Shown here piece by piece: positions 47,601 through 59,600 of a stretch of DNA of 64,000 nt (the stretch's first letter is position 1; every line of letters starts with the position of its first letter). A program made the position numbers and the translations under genes. This DNA is from Bugula neritina. Its lineage: Eukaryota > Bryozoa > Gymnolaemata > Cheilostomatida > Bugulidae. The stretch spans positions 3,995,929 through 4,059,928 of the forward strand of contig OZ037769.1 of the NCBI GenBank assembly GCA_964035545.1. The letters are read 5' to 3'. Under the pieces are notes generated by a model. The model did not search any database and had not been told where the DNA came from. It saw only the letters and a program-made list of their open reading frames with translations.

Positions 47601-50600
47601 CAATGTTATTGTTACAGGCTGTTTTGTTGAAGTAACGAGTTATGAGTGTATCAAATAGCTAAAAGCAAGAAAACTGCGGCGATTTTGGCGAAGAATTTTT
47701 ATATTATAACACTGTATTTTGTCATGTGATGTAAGTGAGAAATTTTTAAAAGGTTTCGCCTCTTATATAATTTGTGCTTATTTACGTAGATGAGGTGAGA
47801 AATGATTTCTACCTTACTCTTCATGAATGTGAGTTTGAGAAAGGAGGAAAAACCGCCGACAAGAATGTGGAAGTGAAAGCATTTGTCTTAAATGCAGAAG
47901 GCGAGGAAAAGGTGAGCATTCTGGGAACAGCTTGAAGCAGCGCAAAGTTGGTGTTCACTGTGTACAGTGGTTTGTCTCAAATTTGGGGTTTGGAGTTTGG
48001 ACTACGATGTCTATACAAACACTGTGCTTAGTGACCTCAAACTTTGTGCTGCATCTACCTGCATTCTGAAGTTTTCTTGTAGTTTAGCCTGAGTTTTTAA
48101 TATCTTTGTTAGTATTTTATCGTTTTCTTAGTTGGGGGACTAAACGATTCAGACTGTTTCCCCACAACATGTTACTAGGGGTTTTCAACTCAAAATATAC
48201 TGACTAATGATTTCTCATGAATAAAATATTAAAATAATTAACAGGCGAAAATTTGTTGTACATGCTCTAAACCCTAAGGTTAGTTAGTTTATGTTTGCAA
48301 GATATTTCATTTTATGAAACAAAACATGATTGTTGCTTCATGAGAAAAAATTTCTATTTAGATACTTATATATTAAATACACTTGTTGTGAATTATAGTA
48401 AATAATGTTCAACAAATCTTCTGGTACATATATTTGTAATCAAACACTGGTCTATTTCTGCAGACGTGTATAATCCAGACGGCGGGTGAAGCACCGACCA
48501 ATCACTACGAAGCAGCTGTGTTCTATCACAGCAATAAGCCAAAGTGGAGAGAAGTAATTAAGATATCTCTACCAGACTCCGTCTTCCGAGAGTGTCATGT
48601 GAGGCTAGAATTTCGACACTGCTCTAGTAAGTAGAAACAGCGGGGGAGATAATTTATACTCGGCTGTTGCTGTAAAGTGTACGAGACGAAAGTATTTCAA
48701 GTGCTGAGAGATTAGGAAAAGCTGATGCAATCAACTTTTCTCAAAACCTTCAAAGATTTGTAGCAATTAGTGTTTTATACAAGACATGTATTAGGGAAAG
48801 GAAATTTAAATTATTTTGTTCATGATTAGCTCTTACAATTCATTGACCTGCTGCAGTAGGAGTTGTCCTGTCACCGAAGGTTTGTTGCTGTTTAGAATTT
48901 TGGCTCTTGTCATGACGTATTGCACTATTGCCAAGATTTGTAGTAATATTTTGTAGCTCAAGGAGCTGAGAAAAAGCTGTTTGGTTTCTCATATTTACCA
49001 CTAGAGGATAAGAAGGGTACGACAATACCAGATCGACTTCACTCCCTTCTTGTTTACAAGGTTTGTAGGAACTCATGCAATTATTTTTTTGAGTCCAGCT
49101 TTTTCTACGCACTAAACTAGTGCATGTATTTTTCAATGTATTCTTTAGCTCACATATAGATGAGAAATTAATATGTAATATATCTATTGCCATATTATTT
49201 CCTAAGCTGTTCTATTATTCTTTGTTATTCTGTGTTTTACTCTATTTTATCTGTTATTCAACAGCCTGACAAGAAAGAGGTGAGATTGCATGCACTTGCT
49301 TATCCTTCACTTTAAGTTCTCTGTCATGCCACAAGTCTAAACCTCAACATGAGTTTTCTGCGTCGGCTCTCTTAGACTGTCCGCCTTTCCACTGTTGGAA
49401 TATAATTTTATAGCATATCACAAAGCTGCATAGTCTTTTAACCACCATCTTAAGTTCTATTAACAGTTGAAAGTAGCTTCTAAAGGTGATATAAGTTTTA
49501 GTTATTTAAACAATCTGCTGTGAGAAAAGATAATTTCGCCTAAAGGTATTACATTCAACCTCAAATAATGCATTCATGTAATTTAGGTCCAATGCAATGA
49601 AAGTTATTTTCTCTATTCACATATTTCAATTTTAAGCGTAAATTTAGAGATTTCAAATTTGAATAGTAGCAGAAAACCTTTATAATATAGTTTAAATCTA
49701 ATATACTTTCCTCTCGTTCATTTTTGATATTAAAAGTTGCTAAAACAATATTGCATGGCTGCTAATTTCAAGATACTACCAGCAATATTTTGGCAAACTT
49801 TGGGCATGGGGTGTTTGTGCTGTGTGGGCAAGCATGCGTCCCTCTTCATCACATTTTCTCTAAAGATAGAGCACTAACTAATAATCCTGTAGGAAATCCT
49901 CTTCGTTCCGTTCCAAAGTTTGAACTAATGGAATGTGAAAGTTTTACTCCAACTGCATATGGCCACCTGTCATACTTTGACCCTTGTGTAAACTCAATGA
50001 AATGCTTTTAGCATATGTTAACATCTGTAAAAAGTCTTCCGTCATATACTTAATGCACTTGTCAACGAAAGAATTACGGCTTCTCTTAATTTATTTTGTT
50101 TATTTTTGGAATAGCAAAAAAAATTTATTATTTTTTTAAAAAGCAATGCGTTTTCTTGTATAATTTATAATAATTTAATGCCTTACTTACTGCTTGGCTG
50201 TTTCTGCCAAGTCTAAAAGTTGCTTTTCACAAATAAATACATCGAGTTTTCAATTAAAACTGGATTCTCTTTATTTTTTCCACGGATTGTAAAATGTTAT
50301 TTTTAGGCATCAGAATTTAAAAAGAATGTCCGTCCTCATTACCTAGATCTTCAGTTTGAGAATGACAGCAGTTCGGGGCCCCAGGCTACTAGCAACCAGT
50401 TCTGCTCAGTCAACACTAGAGATATGTGTTACGTCTACACCACTCTCTGCTCCACCAAACTTACTCAGGATGGTAAGAACTTAATTCTACCTGGTTCTAC
50501 ATGGTTCTATACATGGCTCTACCTGGTTTTACATGGTTTTATACATTGCTCTCTCTGGTTCTATGTGGTTCTATATGGATTCACATAGTTTACCTGGTTC

Positions 50601-53600
50601 TGCGTGGCTCCACATAGTTATATGTGGTTCTATACATGGCTCTATGTGCTTCTACCTGGTTCTATGCTTGAAAAACCATTCGGTGATATCAACACAAACC
50701 CAGTTTTATTTTTATGCCAGGCGAGACAGCAAAATGATTTTTATGTGGTTTCATGACAGCTGTGTGCGGGTGCTGTGTAAGTGGTTGTCAGGTGATTGTC
50801 AGGTGGTTGTTGTATCATCAGCTGAGCAGTGAGTTCCATTCACATACAGATAGTTATTTCATTTCCTGCGATGGAAGCAATGATGAGTATAGAAAATAAG
50901 AAGCTTGTTAAATCACAGGATGTGTTTTGGTTTATTACATTTAACACCTTTATGGTCAGAGAAGTAGGGAGGTTTTGAAACTGCCAATGACAGTGGTGGG
51001 AGAATAGTTCTTTGTTTTTTTGACTTTGCGGTTGAAAATAGCTGAAGAATTCTATAGAAGTCTCAATGCTCATAGTTGTCTGTTGTTTATAAATACAGCT
51101 TCCTTACTTTTATTTCTGATGCTTTGTGTAATTTCAGTGAATTTGCTCAATTTCTTGAAATGGAAAGAATTCTCTGGCAGGAATGACTTTTCTGATATTC
51201 TTGCCAACGTGGTGCACATTGATAATAACGAGCTGGTCAAGGTGAGATAATCTACAGTCTTCATGCATCATGATTAACATAGAACCTACACCCTTCATTA
51301 TCTTACTTCATATATGTTATATTATTATCTTGTATTATTTCTTGTATTACTGTATTGTATTATTGTTATGTTATTATATTATGATATATTATATTGTATT
51401 GAAATGTTATATTATTGTGTTCAGTTATTATGTTATATTATGTTTTATTGACTTGTTATATTATTGTGTTATGTTATTATGGTTATATTATTGTTATATT
51501 GTTATGCTGTAATATTGTGTTATGTTGTGTTATATTGTATTATGTAACTTTATATTACAGCATCATGTAGACTTTCTCAACTCCCTTTTTCAAATTTCAT
51601 GTGACTTTGATGCAGGAAAGAATCAGAAGCTTATATTCAGGGCTCTAGTAAGTTGTGAATTATTAGCAACAGTTATGAAGTTGAATAAAACTAAACTAGT
51701 ATTGAAATTTCTTATTTTAGACATTTATATGGTGCTATTTTATAATAAAGTATTTCTATTTTAATATGAAATAGACATATTTCAGTATGAAATACTAATA
51801 TTTGGTCAATTCTTGTAATGTTCTCTCTGCGAAATCACAACTCTCATTGGTTGAAATCACAACTCTCATTGGTTGAAATCACAACTGTCGACCAATAACC
51901 TCTGTTCTCTCTATCAACAAGAAACCTCTCAAATGTACTACTTGCTGTACAACTAAAAAGCTGTTGCTGACAAAGTTACCATTGCCGATTTATTCATATT
52001 TTTGGAGCCTCCATTTAATCTGAAAGTTTAAAGACTTGCAAGTTTATATTAAGACATGCAATATAAATACTTCATTTATGTAACACTTTGCATCTGCACC
52101 TCTAAATAAACACCTATTTCAGGTGCACATTCTTCACCTCACCAGACAAAAGGCCTTCTGCCAGTTCCTGCCGGTATTCGAACAGTACATTGAGAAGACG
52201 TTCTGTGCCACTCTGGCCCACAGAGATCTTCTCCTGCAAATCAAACTCGCGTTGGAACGGCAGAAAGATCCGGAAGATCAGCTGCTGAATAAAGTCATAG
52301 ACATCCTTGACCTTCTTTTCAAGTTTATTGTCCGCTCCGCCACTCAATATGCTGGGTATGCTTTTGGTGATGTTTGTGTTTAATATTCAAACTGATCTCT
52401 TTCCTGGCATATAGTATGCCGTACTGAATCTTTTAATTGATAAGACTAGTTTAGCTGATATGAAGTTTGTGAAGACATTTGTGTAGAGCTTAATAAGCTC
52501 CATTCTATTAGCTGGCCTAGTAAGTGTGAAATCATGGGCTCACACCCCGACAAAGGCCATTGGTGATGTTAGAAAGAGCATCCAATCATAATTGCTCCTG
52601 TGCCCCATCTGAATAAGTCCTTAGCTCTATTTACCAAAAACCCTCTCTATCAGGGGTTCTCACAGGAATAGCGACTATAAACTTTCGGGAGTGAATACAT
52701 GGGCTATTTAGTTATGGAAACATTTGTAACTACTGCAGAGGAGGGTAAAGGATGAGAAAATGTAGAGTTTCTCATGAAGCTGTTATCTACACTATAGCAT
52801 CAGATTTGCCTGATGTCTTCTCGCACATACAATATTGTGCTTTATTTGTAGAGAGAATGAGGGAGGAGATCATTTTATCCTATCAAAAGGAATGGATGAG
52901 TTCTGGAAAGCTCTCCAAGATGTTTTCAGATATTCCAAAAACCAGTCGCACAATCCCGACACTAGAATCAGTAGAATGGCTATTATATCAAGGTACTAAG
53001 TCTATGTCGAGGTATTCAGTCTATGTCGAGGTACTAAGTCTATGTCGAGGTACTAAGTTTATGTCAAGGTACTAAGTTTATGTCGAGGTGCTAAGTCTAT
53101 GTCGAGGTATTCAGTCTATGTCGAGGTACTAAGTTTATGTCGAGGTATTCAGTCTATGTCGAGGTACTAAGTCTATGTCGAGGTATTCAGTCTATGTCAA
53201 GCTTCTCACTCTTGTATATACTAATGAATTATTAGATATTCAGTGAATTATTGTCCATTTATTACATCTATATATTCATATGTTGAGTGTGATTATTCGG
53301 GTACTTAGTCTGTATCGTGCAGACACACAGTCTAAACTATTCAGTACTAAGTTATTTTAAATAGTAGAGTTCCTACCAGTTGCTGTGATAATCTTGTAGG
53401 GTGGTGGATGTCTTCCCCGACCTAATGAAGTTGTTACCTGCCAATAAACTAGCTAAGTCCTTCTCGGAAACCATCTCGATGGTTTCAAAAAGAGACTCAG
53501 ATATGGCAGAAGACAAACTCAAATGTTTGTCTAAACTGATAAAATCTCCACTTTTTGACAACTCAGGTAAATGTTTGATGTCATAGTCATCAATGGGCAA

Positions 53601-56600
53601 GTGAGAATATATAATGCTATGCATTCGAAACTCATTTGTCTGCTGGGTAGAATAGTTCAATTTGACTTTGAGTCGTTTTTATTCAAATTGCCTGATAGTG
53701 ATTATCTTATTCAGATTCAAGAAGAATAGTGCTGGAGTTATGCAACGCCCAACTAGTTGACTGTTTTCAGTCGCAGCAGGATCTCAAGCTAGCTGCCGAT
53801 AATGTTGCTGACCTCCTCAGTGCTATTTATAGACATAAGGTAGTGCTATTTATAGACATAAGGTATGGCTATTTATAGACATAAAGTATGGCTATTTATA
53901 GACATAAGGTAGTGCTATTTATAGACATAAAGTATGGCTATTTATAGACATAAGGTAGTGCTTTTTATAGACATAAAGTATGGCTATTTATAGACATAAG
54001 GTAGTGCTATTTATAGACATAAAGTATGGCTATTTATAGACATAAGGTAGTGCTTTTTATAGACATAAAGTATGGCTATTTATAGACATAAGGTAGTGCT
54101 ATTTATAGACATAAAGTATGGCTATTTATAGACATAAGGTAGTGCTTTTTATAGACATAAAGTATGGCTATTTATAGACATAAGGTAGTGCTATTTATAA
54201 ACATAAGGTAGTGCTATTTTATAGACATAAAGTATGGCTATTTATTGTCTTTTACAATGAAAGTTTGCTGCTTTACATTTTAAGTGTACCTGTGTTCACT
54301 CAATTCTTATATGCATATTGCTAGATATTTTATACAAAGCACTAGCATTTCAAAAGTATTTAAATAGTTCTTGTTTAGAAGTTGTTGTACGGAAGACTAA
54401 CTTCACTGCTACTATTTGCGAATCACACCGTTGGTTTTGCTGTGAAAGTACTATGTTCATATAGTCTGTAGTGCACACATCTCTTTGTTTTACTGCTATA
54501 AACTAAGAAATGATGCCGACATTGCATCATGACTCATATCTTGTAGGAAAGTATGGCAGCGGAAATAGAGCTGGTGGTGTTGCATCTCACTCGGGTACTT
54601 AGTGAAGTTATCATCTCTCTCGATACAACTGATGTGTCTGTAAGTAGAAGTTTCTGGAACATTGTACTTGCAGTCGGTAACTTTAGCTTATATAGTGCTA
54701 TCTGGGCATACCTCAGCTAGTCAGGTGTGTAACACTTGTGTAGGTACAGCTTCTCATGCTAGCTTTCTAATTGATGTTGTTGCAGTACTTGTGGTTGTAC
54801 TCACTGTGCTACTTGTTGGCACTCTATTAAATATATTAATGTAATTTGACGATGTAATGTTTATTTAAAAAACAGAACTGTTGATTTTCTATTGGAGAAA
54901 TTATCAGGATATATAAGTGTATGTATAGAGTTTATATACCTTGTATGTACTGATTTCAGTTAGTATGGATTTACTATTAGTTCTATTGCACTATTCATGC
55001 ACACAGTTGCTGATTTCACCGTAACATCTCTATCTCATGCTTGCCATTGCATGAACATTTAAACTGAGTTGAGATTATATTATAGCTACACACTTTATTG
55101 GTGTGCTGGATAATTTATACATATGTTTCCTGTTTTTCAGCGACTACTGATGGAATGCCTGATAACAATGTTCTCTATGACAGATATCACATTGTTCAAC
55201 AAGTTAATAGAGCAACAAAGAGTAGAGGGCAATGAGCAGAAATTCCTCAGAGATATTTTGAAACTTTTAACGGACCTGATTACTGGATCTTACATCCCTG
55301 ATGATTGGGTAGAAATGCTGATGGTCAACAATTCGTAAGTGACTTTACCTGTGTGTATAATATACTTACTACTAACGGTACATGTATATACTTACTACTA
55401 ACTGTACATGTATATACTTACTACTAGCTGTACATGTATATACTTACTACTAACTGTACATGTATATACTTACTACTACTGTACATGTATATATATACTA
55501 CTAACTGTACATGTATGCATATATTTAGCGTTACATATATATGAGTATAGACTAAGTTCTACTTGTACTTGCAGGGTGATACTGCAACAAGCCGCGCCCC
55601 ACCTGTCACAGGCCTTAGCCTCTAATTTCATTGAAGACTCGTGTTTTGATGAGTGGGTAAGTTGCAGAATATCTCAGCTAATCAGATTATCATGATATAG
55701 AGTGTCACAAATGTCTACTGTGGTGCTGTTTATGTATAAATTCTCACTTAAACAGCTGTCACAGCACTTGTCACAACTGTGACAAGTTCTGTGACATGTG
55801 CTGTCACAGTTGTGACAGCACATGTCACAGTTGTGGCAGCACATGTCACAGTTGTGACAGCTGTCATGACTGGTATTACGCAAGCTCTTCTCACCAGCAG
55901 TTCTAGCAGTAGTGATCAATTGTACTGCCACCAATAGGAGTAGCAACTAATACGCTCACTAACAGTATTGGTAACTCGTACAGTCACTATCAGTGTGTTT
56001 GACTATCACTCTCATTACTAGTAGTTACTCAAAATACATAAACATTCAGCAGTTAACTGCAACTTCTCCAGTCCTATTGACGGTCACAAATGCGAGTTTC
56101 AATGGAGTATTTGGTAATCAACAAGTTATTTTTTGTTCTAATTGTGGTTTAACAATACATCTTCAGCTGTGGAGTGACTTCTTCATGATGTGTGTCAAGT
56201 TTATAACTCAGCCGTCTCTGCAACTGGAGAAGTTCAGCGAGAGAAAGGAAACTCGTATTCGCGAGAAACACCAGGACATGAGGGTAGAGATGGCCCGTCA
56301 GCTGCAGCCCATGTGGGCAACTCTTGACGAGTTTGGTGAGTCAACTTTTTAACTTTTCAGTTTCAACCGCTTGTGTGACGGTTTCTTCTATCAATTCCAA
56401 ATATATATTATAAGTTGGTGCTTCAAGTTTGGTAAGTCAATGTTTCAACACTTCTACAGAATAGCGCAACTTTTACCGCTTGTGTGACCATTTCCTCTAC
56501 TAATTCAAAGTATATTATGAGTAGGAAAAGCCTCAAATTCAAAGCCATGTTCCTGAATGGAGACTGTTAATGCTGACAAGCACAGTTTAACGCTTGCAGC

Positions 56601-59600
56601 AATAATTCTTTTGTTCTCTCAATGACTCCACATTGGTTTTACATTTATCACCTACTTAGTCATGATAGAAACTGATTATTATGTTTTAATATTGGCTGTA
56701 CTATTGAAACAATTGCACCTAACAATTGATCTTGCTTGACAATGAACAAATTGTTGCATCAGTTATTATTTGATAATTCATTACAATGCGCTAAAAGTAA
56801 CCAATATTTTTAAGTTTTTTTGTCATTTAGATTTATTTGTTGAGCACATTAGTCTTATACCATTATTAAAAAACACATAAAAGACAATAAATATAAATAA
56901 AGAAGTAAACACAAAGACCAAATTTTTTCGCAAACTCCAGTTTCTAGATATGATCATAATAGTAAATATGCATGCAAATTTGTCCCAAAACTCAACCATA
57001 CACAAAACAACCAAACACCCCTGCCTAACAACGCCTAATATTATAACACAGTCACCTAATCTTTCAACCTTCCAGCTGTAGGCTTCAGTGAGCTTATATT
57101 ATTTCAGGAACCAATCAGCAAGCATTTATTCCATCAATGATTGGACCATTCCTGGAGGTGGCTCTCCTACCAGAGGCCGAGTTAAGGATGACCTTGTTAG
57201 AAGTTCTCAATGACATGTTGACATGCAACTTCAGCGAAGTATGTTTTATTTTTGGTTGTTTATTGTAGCAAACACATTCTTATCAAGATGTCAAGCCATG
57301 TACTAGACTTTTATCTATATAATAATAAATATGCACAAGCTTTGCTAATCTAATCTACTCTGAAATATGCCTGCGCACATCTTCGGTAAAACTTAGAAAA
57401 TTGTCTGAGAAATAGAGAGAATTGAAGCTAAAAAAGTAAATTAGCTAGAGTGACTCACTAGTGTTAAAAGGTGAACATCTTTTTAAGCACATTCGTGTTT
57501 CCGCATTTCCTACTAATTGTATAAAAGTAGTTGAACTATGTTTTTTAAAATTCATGTTATTTGCTGGTTGTTCTGCTAGTTTAATGTATAAATCAGTGTT
57601 TATTTTTACTTACCTTATTTGTCTTCCCTTTATATTACTACAGTCTTTTTATAGTAATAATGTGCTTGTAGGTGCAGGGGGAGATAATAGATCAACTAGA
57701 TGAGTTGTATAATGATGGGAAAGGTGACTCATCTTTTAAGAGTGCATTTGTTAAATTGTAAGTTATCTGAAGTTGTTTCTTCTTCAGTATAAGTTACTCT
57801 GCTCGTATGAGTTATTGTGTTGAAGTTAACGTTTATTATAAGTTACTCTGCTCGTACGAGTTATTGTGTTACTACGAGTTGCTGTGTTATTTCGGTCATG
57901 TTTAGCGCTAATTTAAATAATACTGAATTTTATAATATAATTTTGTTGTGTGTTTGAGTGTATCAAATATGTTCACCTATTGTTTTTTTAACTATTTAAA
58001 CCTTTCACTCTAGTTCTCTTGCAATTTGTGGGTGAGTGATAGTGAGTATGAGAGATAGTGAGTATGAGTGATAGTGAGTATGAGTGATAGTGAGTATGAG
58101 TAATAGTGAGTATGAGTGATAGTGAATATGAGTAATAGTGAGTATGAGTGATAGTGAATATGAGTAATAGTGAGTATGAGTGGTAGTGAGTATGAGTAAT
58201 AGTGAGTATGAGTGATAGTGAGTATGAGTGATAGTGAGTATGAGTGATAGTGAGTATGAGTGATAGTGAGTATGAGTAATAGTGAGTATGAGTGATAGTG
58301 AATATGAGTAATAGTGAGTATGAGTGGTAGTGAGTATGAGTAATAGTGAGTATGAGTGATAGTGAGTATGAGTGATAGTGAGTATGAGTGATAGTGAGTA
58401 TGAGTGATAGTGAGTATGAGTGATAGTGAGTATGAGTGATAGTGAGTATGAGTAATAGTGAGTATGAGAGATAGTGACTATGAGTGATAGTGAGTATGAG
58501 AGATAGTGAGTATGAGTGATAGTGAGTATGAGAGATAGTGAGTATGAGTGATAGTGAGTATGACAGATAGTCAGTGACTTACTGATGACTCATTCATCTC
58601 TCTTCTATAGGATGACGTCTAAACTCTCTTCTGATCACACTGATGTGACTCACTACATAGACTCTGTTTCTTCCCTTATTGACAGGCTACTGGATTACAG
58701 GTAAATTAACAGCATCTTGTAACAAGTTAACTTCACAGGCCTAAATAGTTTATTCATTTTGTTACTAAAAAGCTACAAGAAATTCCAATTGTTATTGCTG
58801 AGAATTGATTTGAATAACCGGACTTTTTTGTATTACTTTTGGTGAGATTTTTTGCTATTCCTTAAGCAGTTTTATTAATGGAAAATCTTTGTATAATTAC
58901 AAGTAGTACATATTTGATAGTAGACAACTAAATGTCACAAGTCTTGGAATTCGCTGCCCCTTGCCTTTCCTGATATAAACAGTAGCACACACACTAATAA
59001 AGGGCTAAGTATAACATGTAATAAGATTACTCTGGCTACTATACATTACAATGTATCTGCACTGTGTTTTAGAGATGTTTCAAGTAGTGGTAGTGAGAAT
59101 GTAAACACCCTAATGCTGACAACCATAAATTTACTGGTAAGTGAACTCTTATTGGCTAGTATATTGCTACAAAAAATATGATTGGTCTGTTCCCTTGAAG
59201 TAGACTGATTGCGCTAAAGTTTTGTTTATGATGCTGTCAGATTAGACTATCACTTTATTGAAATATTTTAACTCCAAATTGTGCTGTAGAAATAAATCTG
59301 ATCAACTTAATTACTGAACTAAAAGTTGTGCCATTTTTTGCCGTCTGCAGGACTTCCATCAGAATGTGATCAAGAGAGACCGACTCTACGCACAGTATGT
59401 GTACAGACTGAAGGACTTGAACGTAAATGAGAAGCGCTACACCGAAGCTGGTTTCTCTCTCCTCCTCAACGCCTCAGCTCTGAGTTGGACCGACCAGCAC
59501 CAGCTGGCAAACGACTGGTGCGACGCCGAGAAGGAATGGGAGAGAAAGGAGCGCCATTACAAAGAGATCATTCAGTTCTTTGACCAAGGTCAAGTAAGTA

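Larger units (their letters stand above)
51138..59136 (+). other. DOCK exons 20-33: ARM-like helical middle (residues 625-1213)
   Basis: Exons 51138-51241, 51561-51647, 52123-52355, 52852-52992, 53400-53566, 53715-53839, 54547-54639, 55141-55334, 55575-55656, 56167-56335, 57108-57238, 57672-57757, 58611-58700, 59073-59136. Landmarks: NLLNFLKWKEF, FEQYIEKTFCATLAHRDLLL, DLLFKFIVRSATQYAG, QPSLQLEKFSERKETRIREK, DMRVEMARQLQPMW, FIPSMIGPFLEVALLPEAEL, SLIDRLLDYRD. Several introns here are filled by minisatellites that touch the splice donors (see findings). Confidence 0.93.

Noticed and set aside
48840-49193. Minus-strand 117-codon open frame
   Set aside because: It overlaps DOCK exon 17 on the opposite strand, which is clearly DHR-1, and is otherwise intronic. 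Chance opening.
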